Below are positions 1 to 11,879 of a DNA stretch of 64,000 nucleotides, in pieces. How positions within the stretch are numbered: position 1 is the first letter of the stretch; each line of letters opens with the position of its first letter. The position numbers were made by a program, and so were the translations under genes. The notes under the pieces were generated by a model. The model did no database searches, was not told where the DNA came from, and worked only from the letters and a program-made list of their open reading frames with translations. Source of the DNA: Mesodorylaimus sp. YZB2_4 (lineage: Eukaryota; Nematoda; Enoplea; Dorylaimida; Dorylaimidae); contig JASANH010000073.1 in NCBI GenBank assembly GCA_030248295.1, positions 1-64,000 of the forward strand. The letters run 5' to 3'.

Positions 1-276
1 CGAGAGGGCCAAACTGTAATGGTGTCGGACAGCACCTGATATTGTTAAGAGGATTGATAACACAGGACATACTGCAGGAACAGATTTTGTGTAGTCGCCG
101 GTGGGCTGATACAGACTTGCATGACATCATCCTCCAGTTGACAGAAGCATCTGATTGCTGCGAGTGACATGAGAGAAATAGCATTTCCAAGACATCGCCT
201 CATCTAATACTAGCAAGCAAATGTATAAAAAGTTACTTTAAAGTTTTAAAACACTGACAAATCAAGTTGGCTCGAT

Positions 277-1391
277 TCAGTTGCCAGAACTGGCTTCCCA
301 GCAGGTCATTTTCCTGCAGGTGTATCCATTTGGGCACTGGCTCGAAAAGACGCAAGACTGGTCTGTTCTGTAACCGAGGCCACAATCAGTTTGGGATTTC
401 AGTGCGGTACTGGCACTCACTTGTGTCGACGACCTGCCGCATCCTTCTGGCACTTGCTATTGACGCAATCGTCAGCCATTTTGCACTGGTATGCGAATAT
501 GCAGAATCCTGGCGAGTCACTGGCGACTGCGGGGTAGCGACACAGTTGGTTGGTGCATTTGCCTCCTTTGCTGCACTCGTCGTTGTTGAAGCATGGTTCG
601 CGTGTAGCAAATCCTAGGGTTAGAGCTATGTTGGATGGTCAGTCACGATTGCCAACATACTGCGTACTTACCATCGCAAGCGCAGATCGGGCACCCGTCC
701 GTACTCCACACTATTCCAGTGCATCCCGTGGTCTCGCAGGTTGTGGTGGGACAGTTCTCTACACAGATTACACGGCTTGCTTACCTGAGAATAGGATGTA
801 TAGGAGGAAGCTTACTGACAGTCGTGACCTTGGAATAGTCACGATCATAACAACGTCCGTTAATGCAGATACTGCCGGCAGCGACAGTAGAACCTGAGAA
901 GTTAAGATTTGTACCAGCATTCCTGGCGGTCCGAAAAGATCGATACTCCCAAGCTGGGAGACGTCAACCACTCCGGTTGATGTCTCAGCCGGCAGGTATA
1001 GCCGCCTGGTCACATTTTTTCAGGGTTTGACACAACGAGGCATTATGACACAAAATTTGATCCTTGAGCGGGTTTCGAACCCGCGCCTCTGATCGTGAGA
1101 TTGCCAGTCCTTTGGCAAGAATCTTTGCACTGCGACATACTGCACGCGGATGAGTGTGAGGGGACTATCTCGTCGTCAGAAGTTTATGCGCAGTTTGAAC
1201 AAGGCTTTGTAATTTTTAGTTAGTAGCAAGCTACACTTGATTTTAGAGGCGCGAGTTGAAATCCCACCCGAACCACAGTTTTTTTGTGAGTACCCTCTTT
1301 CGAAGCATTTCGTGCTCTGCGCATATGCGAAATGATGAAAAGCGACTTACTTACCAATCACGATAAAAAGCAGGTTAGCCAACTTATGCAT
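277..1391 (-). CDS. Secreted cysteine-rich EB-module-like protein, copy 1
   Basis: Five exons on the minus strand: 1355-1391, 816-893, 672-758, 421-613, 277-367 (486 nt, 161 aa). Each boundary has GT/AG and the phases join. Exon 1 encodes a signal peptide starting MHKLANLLFIVIG. The mature protein is a string of short Cys clusters, including CPICAC and REPC...DEC...KC...QLC, then three units of the form CxFxxQCxxxxxCxxxxC, resembling EB or WAP-like extracellular modules. It is a paralog of the gene at 2471-3549: exons 1, 3 and 4 are identical in length (37, 87 and 193 nt), but exon 2 is 78 instead of 249 nt, removing a Gly/Ser-rich linker, and the protein stops one Cys unit earlier. Intron 1 (about 460 bp) holds two repeats. 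Function unknown; secretion is the firm inference. Confidence 0.75.
930..1005 (-). repeat. Interspersed hairpin repeat R (copy 1)
   Basis: Contains the GATCGATACTCCC / CTGGGAGACGTCAACC / GGTTGATGTCTCAG order seen in about ten other copies in the window (25465, 27000, 31293, 31500, 32433, 40981, 44975, 46545, 51490). It lies inside intron 1 of the Cys-rich gene. Confidence 0.65.
1060..1150 (-). repeat. tRNA-derived SINE fragment
   Basis: On the minus strand it carries GCGGGTTCGAAACCCGC, a T-stem/B-box-like sequence, but no tRNA acceptor stem can be folded around it. Likely a SINE head in intron 1 of the Cys-rich gene. Confidence 0.4.
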
Positions 1392-2470
1392 TCTCGCTGC
1401 TGATAACTGAAAAAGAGGACTGGTAATCGACTGTGCAAAATATGACTTGACCAACGAAACAAAAAGCTGTGCTAGCTTTTCAGTGTGCTGGCGCGAGTAA
1501 TAGGCCAGGCTAGTATTCTGATCAGAACGTCGAAGTCATGCAGCAGTGCAAAAGTGCAAACACATCCTTCATATAATGGGAGACATTAGGTCAGCTATGA
1601 ATCAATAATTTTTTCCTTCGCTAGGGATTGATTAAAATCTGTTTTTGTTGGCCGTTTAGAGCTGCAAAAAAACAGTTTCTCGAATGAAAAATGTACCCAC
1701 GTCTGTTTGCTTCTGTGAGGCCCAGGATTCTAAAAACGCCACCCCTAATATATTTTAGTGTTTGTTTGGCCTGATTTATACGCTTTTTACTAATTGAGAC
1801 CTGGCACTAGTGCCTCCTTCAACCAATGCCTACGCCACTTTTTTGCCACCGATCTAGTGGCGCTTCCGCCCATTTAAACCACGTTCTGCTACCAATCTTT
1901 ATCGTTGATCGTTTAAGCCGGCCATGACTGAACTCTGATACAGTACCTACTGATCAAAGTGCAAGGGCTCGTCATGAATTGATAAAATACCAAAACTACA
2001 GTTGCACGAGATGCTAGATTCCCGGCGCACATTCTGCCGCTGTTAAGCTCACGACATTGAATGAAGTTGCTCATGAGCAAGATACCATGAAAAAAGAAAC
2101 GTGAAAAATGCAGCAAAAACGCCTGGGCCACCATTCCGCGGGGTTTTCCACCTGTATCCAAGGACATATTCTCTATCCCACGAGTACATGGTGAGCCACG
2201 ATTGAAACCCAAAACTCATGATTTTTCACAGCAGTGGAAGCTAAGTTTCGGGTCGCTTCGAGTGAGCGCAATGATTCCTTATACGGAATGCAGCATTACA
2301 TTTATGAGCAAGCGGCATTATTCACCAGTCCGCAGTTGGTGCACCGAATCAGGATCAGAAAAGACACCACGTGCATATTCTTTATTCATCATTCTCAGGC
2401 ACTCGAGTGCACCTTAGTGCCGGATGCTACTTAAGTATGGTGGTGATGGCACTCTGCCACTGATAACGCA
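1392..2470. other. Intergenic, no supported gene
   Basis: Spacer between the two Cys-rich paralogs. A 99-codon minus-strand frame at 1913-2212 is open, but has no recognisable motif and no splice partner. Nothing else seen. Confidence 0.5.
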
Positions 2471-3549
2471 TCACTGACAAGTCATGTTGATGCACTGCTG
2501 GCCCTGTGGGCAGTCCGACGGGAACACACAAGACGATGTGCCGTGCTCCTTGCCCGTCTCAATGCACGACATATTCGTGCAACTGAAATTGATGCTTTTT
2601 AGTTTCAGTCTAGTACAGAAGACTCAACAGTTTCACCTGTATTTCGTCGGACACTGGTAGTCGAACACGCACGAGTGACCAGTGTGTGCGGGCCCGCCCT
2701 CCCAGCACGTCATTCCATCACAGTTGTATCCACTGGGGCATTGATTCACGAAAACGCACGGCTGGTCCAACCTAGAATAAAACCGTCACTAGCTGAGGTC
2801 TGCTTTGCATGCTGACTTACAAATGACGGCGACCAGCCGAGTCCAGCTCACACTTTTGGCTGACGCAGTTCTCGGTCTCTTGACATTCATGGGCAAACGA
2901 GCAGAATTGTGGCGAGTCCTTTGGAGCAGGAGGATAGTGACACAAAAGGTTTGTGCACTTGCCCTCTTGACCGCACTCTTGATCGCTCGAACATGGCTCG
3001 CGGGTGGAGAATCCTAAGAGATCGCAGATATCTTGGCACTGCGGCAGCCAGAACATCTGTGCTTACCATTGCATGCACAGATGGGACAGTTGTCACTGTT
3101 CCACACCAGTCCATTGCAATCCGTGTCCTCGCAGGCGGTAGTTGGGCAATTGGCTGAAAAGAAGGAGTAGGAGGGAGTTTGACAGCGAATCTTCGCCACT
3201 CACAGGTGGTGACCAGCTTGGAGTACTGGCGATCGTAGCACCGGCCATTGATACAAGTGCTGCAGACTCCATTCGAGCAAGACACACTGGAACTACTTCC
3301 TCCTCCGTAGATGACTGTACCGCCATGACCCGACCCATACCTTCCAATCACAATATTACTTTGCTTATTTCTAAAATTTGGGACCTTTCGGCCCGTTTGC
3401 GGACCAGTTATCAATTGGGGTCCATTTCCAAAAACGACAAGTGCACTCGAGCCTGAAGAGAACACAACCAATTAGAGAACACATAAGAATGCTGCAGCCC
3501 AAGGTAACTTACCAGCAACGATGGAAAGAAGGACAACCAAAGTATGCAT
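2471..3549 (-). CDS. Secreted cysteine-rich EB-module-like protein, copy 2
   Basis: Six exons: 3513-3549, 3204-3452, 3067-3153, 2821-3013, 2637-2771, 2471-2582 (813 nt, 270 aa); introns 49-60 bp. Exon 1 is a signal peptide, MHTLVVLLSIVAG. Exon 2 encodes a Gly/Ser-rich stretch (GSGHGGTVIYGGGSSSSVSC) followed by CSNGVCSTCINGRC. Exons 3-6 encode Cys clusters: NCPTTACEDTDC and CPICAC, then four to five short units of the EB type (CVFxxQCPxGxxCxxMxC). The last exon ends CINMTCQ and a TGA at 2471. Likely a secreted multi-module protein of structural or protease-inhibitor character, but no exact family is recognised. Tandem paralog of the gene at 277-1391. Confidence 0.85.
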
Positions 3550-3624
3550 TTTCCTGTCCAAGAGCTAAAACAGACAGCGTCATTGAGAAACCTGCCCCTC
3601 ATGTCAAGTAATGCCATATTGTTC

Positions 3625-3762
3625 CCCTAGCCAAGCACCAAACAGCGCACTCGAGGGCTAAGGAATATTTGATAATCATTTTTTTCCCGGCCGGGAGTCG
3701 AACCCCGTCCTCCAAGTGAGAGACAGAAGCCTTAACCCTAAACGCCAGATCTCGGCTCAGGC
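3625..3762 (-). mobile_element. tRNA-derived SINE, B subfamily
   Basis: Same order as the fuller copy at 33815-33987: GCCAAGCACCA, GCGCACTCGAGGGCTAAGGAA, ATTTGATAATCAT, then GGGAGTCGAACCCC (B box reversed) and a degraded A-box end. Runs on the minus strand. Confidence 0.7.
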
Positions 3763-5309
3763 CAACCAGAAACGTCAACTGTCAGAGAGCGTTAAACAAT
3801 TTCTACCCCTTTATGAGCCCCAAAAATTTTTTATAACTTTGACTTGGAATCGAATAGGACTCACTAGGACTCAAGAAAGTGACTTTTTTGGAATCAGGTA
3901 AACCAAAAAGAAAGTAGCATCCACTAAACCATTTTTGGTTTTTTCAGTCATACTTTTTTTTATCAAAGATTGAAGAACTTTCTTATATTTTTACCATAGC
4001 AATTTTTTGGAAAAAGAAAATTTTTCAAAGTATTTTCAATCGTTATTGTACGATTGATAAAAAGCAAGCTGAAGGTTGTTGTAGACCAGCTAGCCAGAAA
4101 ACAGTTGAGCGACTGAAACTTTGTAAATCTACAGGCTAATTAAGTTTTTGACGAAAAACTTTCAAACTATCCTCCAGGTCGCTCCAGGCTCAATTTATGT
4201 CCAGTCATGCACCTACCCACACACATCAACCAACTATCAAGCAAAAAAACAGCCAATTTTTCCAACATTTTCGTACAGCTCCAGGATTTTTTCAGAGCCG
4301 TTACACAAGTCGTCTTTTTTCACCAACTCTGGTGGATCTCGGACCAAAGTGAAAATTCGGATACATTATTCATGGAGTTATAATCTAAATTTAGATTAGA
4401 GCAGAAGTTAAGTGGCTTTTAAATTTATAGTCTACAAATTAGAAAATGTATTTTTTAAGTTGATGTTTGAAATGTAGCTGCGAAAATAACCTTTATGGTT
4501 TTGACCTTCACCGACATGTTAGAGGTATTTTAGTGAAGTTATACAAAGTGGATGGAGAAGAGCACAGCTGTTTGTTAGTTTTATTTTCATAAAAATCTAC
4601 TGTCGGTTCAATAACACAGCATACTGTAGGTTGAATATGCTGTGGTCGAAATGGCAACATATTTTGTAAAAAATCCAGGGAAACCACTAGATTTTTCCAA
4701 AGTAAAATGCGTAACATGCAATAGTCATATCATTTCGAAAAAATTCGCACGCCATTAACTTAATTTCCTCCAATGTCAGTCATTATAGCATGAAGCCTGT
4801 TCCAGTGTAAGGGCCTAAATTATAGTCGGTCGCTCGCAAATTCGCGGGCTATTTTTCTCAAAATTTTTAGCGATACCCTAAGTTAATGTCAGCGACATTT
4901 TTGAGGAGAAACATATGGTCTATTAGGCAGATATAACTTCGAGGCTTATTGTTCGCTTTCAGTTTCTATCGAAGATTTTTCTTTAGTTTTTTCGATTCCA
5001 GCGGAATTTTTATTAAGTTCAATGAAAAAGGTAAAAGCAAAACAAAGACCAGTCGATAAAGCATATTTTTTTCTTTAAATATTGTCGCTAACATTATTTC
5101 TCTTTATTGCTGAAAATTTCGAGGATGATTGCCTGAAAGCGGGTGAAGACGCGAAAACTTATTTCGACAGGCGTGTGAGCATTTGACGCTTATCGGACCC
5201 TAAAGTTACTCGACCTTCACTTGCGCATTTATTCTTCTGCACAATTACCCTTACCCGAAACTAGAAAAGACAGGCTTTCAGTAAGGGCTGACCAAGGGGT
5301 TAATAAGCT
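3763..5309. other. AT-rich intergenic, no supported gene
   Basis: Mostly AT-rich sequence. Short frames at 4148-4399 and 4508-4717 show no protein-like character or splice partners. Confidence 0.5.
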
Positions 5310-7155
5310 CAAATTCTTGACCCATGATGCGCCCATGAGTGGTGATAGTGACGAAACAACGCTTTTTTGTGCAGACTTGATTTTAACGGAATTATCCCAA
5401 AAAACGTTATTTTGAAAAGGCTTCAGCGACATTTGTAACTTCTTTTATTTCTCACGAAACACAGGAGTTTTTAGTACAAACTTAGATTGACACATCGTGG
5501 AAAGTGAAACAAATGAATTTTTTCAGCGATTTCCAAAGTAAGCAGCCCAAGCCGCACTCTTTTCATAAACGGCACGTTGGGCGGGAAATTCAAATGGCTC
5601 GTACTTGTGGCACTTTGGTGACCTCTACTTTTTCCCCTCTATTTTCACAATTAGAGGTCAATTCTAATTAGGAAATAACAAGTCGATGCCATTTTTGAAG
5701 CTCTATCCGAAAGTAAATGTGTGGTTTCACGAACTATCCTGCAAGATTCTCAAAAATGATTTTTTCTGATAATTCCCTGATTTTATATGCAGTTCTTTGC
5801 ATATTCACAGTAGATATCAAATGTAAAGCTTAAGTATAGACGATGGGGGGGGGGGGGGGGGTCATGGTGAAAGTCGGAAGAGTTGGACATATTTCAGCCT
5901 GTCAAACCCCGTTTCCCAGTTCACAGGAGGTCAAAAAGTGGTCGACTTGGAGGTCCCTCCCACTTTGGCACCAAAAATCTCGAGAAAAAAATTATAAGTT
6001 ATTCGAGACAATCATTCGATTCGTCATTCGTTTGCGAACATGCTGATGTGTCGTTGATCGGGAAAGACAAACAGATTGGGGAGTTATGGCCGAAATCGCC
6101 GAAGCACTTTAAAAAAAACGTTTTTGGGGATAATCCCGCGAAACAAAGTAGTTGAGGAGACCAGAAATCGCTGTTTGTCTTTCCCGATTAACGACACGTC
6201 AGCGTTTTCGCAAATGAATGAGGAATCGAATGATTGTCTCGACTAACGGCCAACTTTTTTTTCTCGAGATCTTTAGTGCCAAAGTGGGAGGCCTTTAGTT
6301 GACCACTTTCAGACCTCCTGTAAACTGGGAGACGGGATTTGACCAGGATGAAATAGGTCCAACTCATCCGACTTTCAGCATGACTCCCCGCCCCCCCCCC
6401 CCCCCCCCCATCGTCTATACTTTAGCTTTACACTTGATATCTACTGTAAATATGCAAAAAACTGCATATAAAATCAGGGAATCTTTAGAAAAAAATCATT
6501 TTTGAGAATCTTGCAGGATAGCTTGTGAAACCAGACATTTATTTTCGGATAGAGCTTCAAAAACGGCATCGACTGGTTTTTTCCTAATTGAAATTCGACC
6601 TCTAATTGTGAAAATAAAGGGAAGAAAAGTAGAGGTCACCGAACTGCCAGAAGTAGGAGCCATTTGAATTTCCCGCCCTACGTGCCGTAAAGAAAAAAGT
6701 ACGGCTTGGGCTGCTTACTTTGGAAATCGCTGGGAAAAAGTTAATTTTTTTCACTTTTCACGATGTGTCAATCTAAGTTTGTACTAGAAAATCCTGTTTT
6801 TCGTGAAAAATAAAAGGAGTTACAAAGTCACAAACTTGATCGAGTCGAACTTCGAGTCGAACTTGATCGTGATCGAGTTACAAGTCACAAACTTGATCGA
6901 TTTCGATAATTTTTAATACTAGCATGTCCTACCTATCAACCTATGATACTACCAAACGATTTTGCAAAATAATTGCTGGTTGTCGAGATATGCAGATAAA
7001 ACCGTTTCGCCCTGTGTTATAACATGCGTTGGGTCTGTGGACCCAAGAGTTCGACCAACTAAGGGTTAATGGGATAATCCCGTTAAAATCAAGTCTGCAC
7101 GAAAAAAAATTGTTGCGTCACTATCACCACTCATAGGTGCATCGAATTCACACAT
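5310..7155. repeat. Large fold-back (inverted repeat) element
   Basis: Left arm about 5310-6075 is the imperfect reverse complement of right arm about 6172-7155; the spacer is about 96 bp. Matched landmarks are the GGGAAAGACAAACAG inner ends, a G17 run (5845-5862) facing a C run (6391-6410), GTAAGCAGCCCAAGCCG facing its complement at about 6705, and GAGTGGTGATAGTGACG facing its complement near 7115. The right arm has an extra block of about 200 bp (6830-7050) with repeated CTTGATCGAG. Part of the spacer (6137-6172, ending ...CCAGAAATCGCTG) recurs inverted at 7414-7450. No coding capacity seen. Confidence 0.85.
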
Positions 7156-7603
7156 GAAAAAAAAAATCAAAAATTGTAGCTCGGCAAGTGTTTCGCATGG
7201 GTCGAACCTAAGAGAGACCCTGTCCTGCAATCAGCATCAAATCACAGTTCTGCAGAATTTCGATTTCCAAGTCTCTACACTTTCAGTTTTTTTCTGCTCT
7301 CTCACATTAAACGCATCAATTTGTGGTTAATCGATACTGATGCTGGTGGTCCATTGCTTGGTCAGTGCCTAGAAACTCTGGTTAATTTATGAGAAATCAC
7401 ATTAAGGAGCGAAGCGATTTCTGGTCTCCTCAATTACTTTGTTTCCGCAGATGTCGTCAACATAAGCCGCAAAATTTTCATCGCAAAAACATGTAGTCGC
7501 TTTAATCTTCAATAATTACGCCACATTTTGACACCAATGAAACTTATCTGTCCTTAGGCTTCATAAAAACTGATCATCGACATGAATCGACGGCTTCAAA
7601 CCT

Positions 7604-7825
7604 TCAACCTGGCATCCTGTGAGACACCTTGGACAGATACCCAGTCTCCTCGTCGATGTCTCTGGCCTCCATTAACGGCACTGCCTCACGTTTGGCGAAA
7701 TATCTTGGTAAGTGGACACCCTCTGCCTCGGCCAGGCCAATTGTGCGGGTGATGGGTGGTTTGTGCAGTTGAGTGGAAACCAGACCAGTGCACAACACCA
7801 ACAAAATGACCACCGTTTTGAACAT
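7604..7825 (-). CDS. Small secreted KR pro-peptide, member 1
   Basis: Single exon, 73 aa. Signal peptide MFKTVVILLVLCTGLVST, then a short pro-segment QLHKPPITRTIGLAEAEGV, a dibasic KR site (AKR) at about residue 46, and a C-terminal peptide beginning EAVPLMEARD and ending HRMPG. It aligns along its whole length with four other genes in this window (21093, 24918, 27463, 34350); the closest is 34350-34589, which shares QLHKPPITRTIGL and the HRMPG end. The layout (signal, pro-part, KR, tail) is that of a secreted peptide precursor processed by a furin/PC-type protease. Function unknown: hormone, defence or secretory peptide are all possible. Confidence 0.85.
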   Translation of the reverse strand: MFKTVVILLVLCTGLVSTQLHKPPITRTIGLAEAEGVHLPRYFAKREAVPLMEARDIDEETGYLSKVSHRMPG

Positions 7826-7963
7826 TCTGGTTCAATAATTGAATATCGCTGAATTTCCTTCGCTTCGCTTGGATTTTTGGATATACCCTTTGACAGCCGT
7901 CGATGGAATTAATACTGCTCGAACATAAACATTTAAACTTGCTTGTTGAAACATCTGGTTTTC
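7826..7963 (-). promoter_or_regulatory. Promoter of KR pro-peptide member 1
   Basis: Reading toward the gene: CAGATGTTTCAACAAGCAAG at 7939-7962, a TATTAATT box (7907-7914), then GACGGCTGTCAAAGGGTATA and GAACCAGAATG at the start. The same blocks in the same order precede the member at 34350-34589. Confidence 0.7.
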
Positions 7964-8820
7964 AAAAACTTTAAAGAACCCCTAAAAATTTCTCTGCTGA
8001 TCAATCTAAAAATCCACATTTATAACCTGTTTTCTTTGAGTATATACATGCCCTCCACGTTACCGCATAGGCCGCGTGTACATTCCCAAAGAAAACAGAG
8101 TAGTTAGGGTTGACAAAAAGTTCATTGTATGTAGACTGCAATGTTTATCAGCAGGCAGGAGAAATTAGCCAATCAGACAATGCTTAAGAACGATTTTCAC
8201 CAAAACGATTCGACAAAAATTTTTGATTATTCGCACACTTTGCAGAATCTGCAATCCTGACATTTTTTATCAGAATCTGAGTTCATCGTTGACTTTCAGA
8301 TTACGTGATCTTTGTAGGGGGGGGGTGGGGGGGGGGGCCCCCCCCCATGAGGACACAACATCAGTCAATAACAACTTACGCAACTAGATGACTAGAAGTC
8401 AACCTGAAATTTTTTATGCAGCCAGTCAACAGGAGGAGCACGGCTGATTTGTGATAGGTCTTGCATGTGACTGGCCAGTTCAGGATTTGGTGATCTAACC
8501 CTGATCGGCTGTCTGGTCCTGAATCATGCGTGCAGCCAAAAAAGCTGTGATTAGCCTTTAGTAATTGGGTGACTGGCCAAGAATATAGTCGAAGGCAACT
8601 ACGTTATATTTTGATCACTCAAAAACTCGGTGATCCATCTCTCCCCCCCCCCCACCATTAGGATATCATTCAAAAATTTTGCGATCGATTCCTAAATAGG
8701 TCATCAATCAATTACATATGACACCTAATTAGTCCCTTATCAGATGATTAGCCCTCAAGTGACCTTCAGCTAAATAGCAGGTCCGGCGCAAAACTTGTAC
8801 ACCTTACGCCAAGGTCCAGT
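7964..8820. other. Intergenic with G/C-run hairpin
   Basis: No gene seen. 8317-8347 is a run of G (interrupted by one T) directly followed by a run of C, a self-complementary hairpin. A C run lies at 8641-8654. Confidence 0.6.
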
Positions 8821-9051
8821 CTAACCCTGGCGTTGATTTGATGTTGTTCCATGAAATCTTAACATATCTCGAAACTCAAAGAAGAATTCGTTCAGACTTT
8901 GGCGCTCTACAAAAAAAAATGGAGTAAGCTTCACGTTTTGTGAAATTAACGCAAGGCGTCTGAAGTCATCCTTTTTGTGACCACAGTAAACCTCAAAATC
9001 TTGAATTCCATCCACGAACTCTAGACGCAATGTGATGCGGTCATACTCCAC
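8821..9051 (-). CDS. Possible terminal exon, unknown protein
   Basis: An open frame of 76 codons ending TAG at 8821 reads VEYDRITLRLEFVDG...FFFEFRDMLRFHG, with alternating charged and hydrophobic residues like a real beta/alpha domain. It is preceded at 9052-9060 by an acceptor-like CAACTGTAG. A candidate donor (CCTG/GTAACT) lies about 66 bp upstream, but the exon before it could not be resolved. Family not recognised; could be a chance frame. Confidence 0.3.
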   Translation of the reverse strand: MEYDRITLRLEFVDGIQDFEVYCGHKKDDFRRLALISQNVKLTPFFFVERQSLNEFFFEFRDMLRFHGTTSNQRQG

Positions 9052-11367
9052 CTACAGTTGGTTGCGTACAAAATACGAGTTATCATGGGATCTCAGAGAA
9101 GTCATGTGTACAAGTTACCAGGTCCTAAAAGGCAATGATTCTAATGCCATCATGAAAGTTCATGGTTTATTGTAAGTGTCAAAACTTGCATTCGTGGTTG
9201 TAGTGGATTCATCGGTTAAATTTGGTAGCCACATAATAATTACATTTGTATTAGCATTTGATGTGCAGATAAAAATTGCTTTGCATTTGACTATGATGTG
9301 CAAATATGACCATTCTAAAGGTATCGAGGGAGCCTTGAGCGATTTTTTTTTCGCTAACCAGAACGGCTTCTCAGCCAAGCCGATACGATTGCATAACAAA
9401 CAATGAAAAAACAGAAGCGTGCACTCGAGGAGACAGCCCGTACGTCACTGAGTCAACAGATTATTCTGCGACAGAATCTTGTGTCGTGACACTATTTGCA
9501 AAGCAAATGTTGCTCCCTGGCGCAGGCACAAATCGGAGTCTATCTGATGCTTACACAAGCTTAGTCAGTTTTTCACCGTTTTTTTGTTTTGTAGCACTTT
9601 GCACCAATGTCAGCAGGAGTAGGCACCGTGTATTCAAAGGTTACATGAGTTGAATCTTGCATTTTTCCCAACCCTCCTTAGCTCGGTTGTTTCGACTTAT
9701 GGAAACTGGGTCACGACGCAATAAAAAACAAGGATTTTCTATGCTTTAAAATGACACACCTTTCTTGCACATGTTTGCAAACACGGAGTCAGTTGCCCTC
9801 CCTCTACCACTGTCTACCATTTACCGCTTCTCCTGGGTTTTGTTTCGGAAAATTTTCATGGTGATTTGATGGTGTCGAGTAAACACCAAGCGAGTACGTG
9901 ATCAGACGCAAAAAGTCTATAAAAGTCATGAAATCTTTCACCAGTGACAACCACGCCTTACTCATTCCCAGTACACACCGCAGTGCGGCGAGCTGAGTAA
10001 CCTTTGTACTCTAAAGTGTCTGTCTAGACACCGCCGTCAAGCTGTCGGCATTGTTGAGACTATGCACAATAGTCAACAGATAAAGCCTAGCCAGTTTTGG
10101 TACAATCTTACAATCAGGCCTGCTGTCTCGATGGAATTGAAACTGGAGACAGAAAAGTTTGTAACACCTAGACCTTTCACAGATCCGCATTCTATAAGCA
10201 CTTTTGGTAGGTGAAACTGAACGGCCATGACACAATAAAAATGCAGACACTCCCTCAATTAATGATACAACCCTCTGCATCAACCTTCAAACATCAACCT
10301 TCAAACATCAACCCCTCGGAATGATGTTTCAGGAATAGTCTTGCCGAGTTTTAGTCCCCACAATCTCTCCTGTGCCTGTCACGCTCGGTTGCGCCTCAAA
10401 GATGTGGATTCCTTCCTAACTATTGGCGTGTTGTCAAGAAGGGATGTGCGTGTTGGCTCGGCTAAACATTCTTGCCGAGGGGATTGCGAGGACACCTGTT
10501 CACAGTCAGTGTGCATACGTACCTCCTGAAAGGACAACGGTGTGCTCGCCTTGGCACACGTCCCAACGTCAGGCAAATTCAATGGGCGGGGCACGTGGGT
10601 GGCTAATTACTTATATAGCTCGCCAAGTTTTGCTAACCTACGTCATCGATGGATATTATATCCGCACTGTCCACGAGTTCACACGTAAGCCATAGATGGG
10701 GCAAAGTTTAGTCTTGAAATGACGCTATAGTGGAGGAGCAAGTGGCGCAAGACATTGCCCCTATCTGATCGAAATGTTGCTGCTATGCTTTGTGCTAAAA
10801 ATGGTCATCTAAAATCGACTGGACTGCTTTTGTGCCCATCGATATGCCCGATTGCAGTCTGCTTCATTGAAAATAAAGTCTAGGCCATGGACTGAGACCA
10901 TGAGTTGACCAAAAATAGAATGTGCAAGGAGTTCAACAGAGGGAAACCAGAATTCCCAAAAACATACAAAATAAAATCATTCATCATTTACAAATTCTAG
11001 ATTTCATTCACTTCACCCGTTCCATTCCCAAACGCGGCTTCCATGAATGCACAGATAAATATGATGCACAAAACTGAACTCCCCGTTCGAACATGGTTTG
11101 GAGATAGTGAGCAAATAAAGACACCAGATTTGAACCAAAAACGTTCCGAGAGAGCAACCAAAAACTATCTCTGCTAGCAGCTATCACCTTCCAGACCAGT
11201 CTGATCATTCGAAAAATAACAACTCGTCGAAACTGACCGACCAAAAGTGAATACAATATAATCACGGCTCGGTGATACTGTTCTTTGCTGTGTCCTCGAC
11301 ACAAAAGCGCAACTTTTTTACACTCATTTTGTCAAGGTGATTCAATTAAAAAAGTTCCAAGAAGAAT
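9052..11367. other. Intergenic, no supported gene
   Basis: TATA-like elements occur at 9927 (plus, CTATAAAAG) and about 10612 (minus, GCTATATAAG, followed by CACGTG), but no convincing coding exons follow either. The overlapping short frames between 10011 and 11304 lack splice support. Confidence 0.4.
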
Positions 11368-11879
11368 TTACGAATTTTTAAAATCTGCTGGTTCGAGTAC
11401 TCGAAGAGTAACTGAGCTCGAATCGTGTCCTAATATAACCTTGGCCACGTCCTTGTGGTTCATATGCATGACCGCCAGTTCGTTGACGCTTTCAACAATA
11501 TGACCCACTCGAAGACCCGCTTCGGCCGCCGGTCCCGTCGGATCGACTGTTTGTACGTAAGTGGGCCCCTCGCCACGAAGAACGAATCCATAACCAACGT
11601 TGTCACTCTCGATCTGAAACGCAACTTGTCCCCTTTTTGTTCAGAGAGAGCGAGAGCCACAACTTACCACAAGGGTCCTCGCATTGAACAGATCTTTAAA
11701 ATCATTCCATAAAGCTAAAATACACCATTTTAGCCATGTTAGGCAGACAGGGCCAAGAACCACTTACCAATGACAGCAGAAGTTGTATCAGGCGAATCCC
11801 CCACACTGTTCGTCCGTTGAAGTACAAGCACGGACGAGACTGGTGGTTCAGAAAAATATTCAGGGTTACTCTTCATCAT
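11368..11879 (-). CDS. Single-PDZ-domain protein
   Basis: Three exons on the minus strand: 11768-11879, 11668-11714, 11368-11613 (405 nt, 134 aa). All junctions are GT/AG and in phase, and an in-frame stop precedes the first ATG at 11879. Residues 1-45 (MMKSNPEYFSEPPVSSVLVL...) look disordered. From about residue 50 there is one PDZ domain: RTLVIESDNVGYGFVLRGEG with the GYGF carboxylate-binding loop, then VQTVDPTGPAAEAGLRVGH, IVESVNE and a final strand SSVTLRVLE. The protein ends seven residues later (ADFKNS region). PDZ domains bind C-terminal peptides of membrane proteins, so this is probably a small cytoplasmic adaptor. The PDZ type resembles those of RGS or RhoGEF proteins, but no second domain is present. 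Confidence 0.85.

Noticed and set aside
2887..3471. 194-codon minus-strand ORF in the Cys-rich gene
   Set aside because: Reads exon 2 correctly but then runs through introns in the wrong frame; the spliced model keeps the Cys pattern and matches the paralog.
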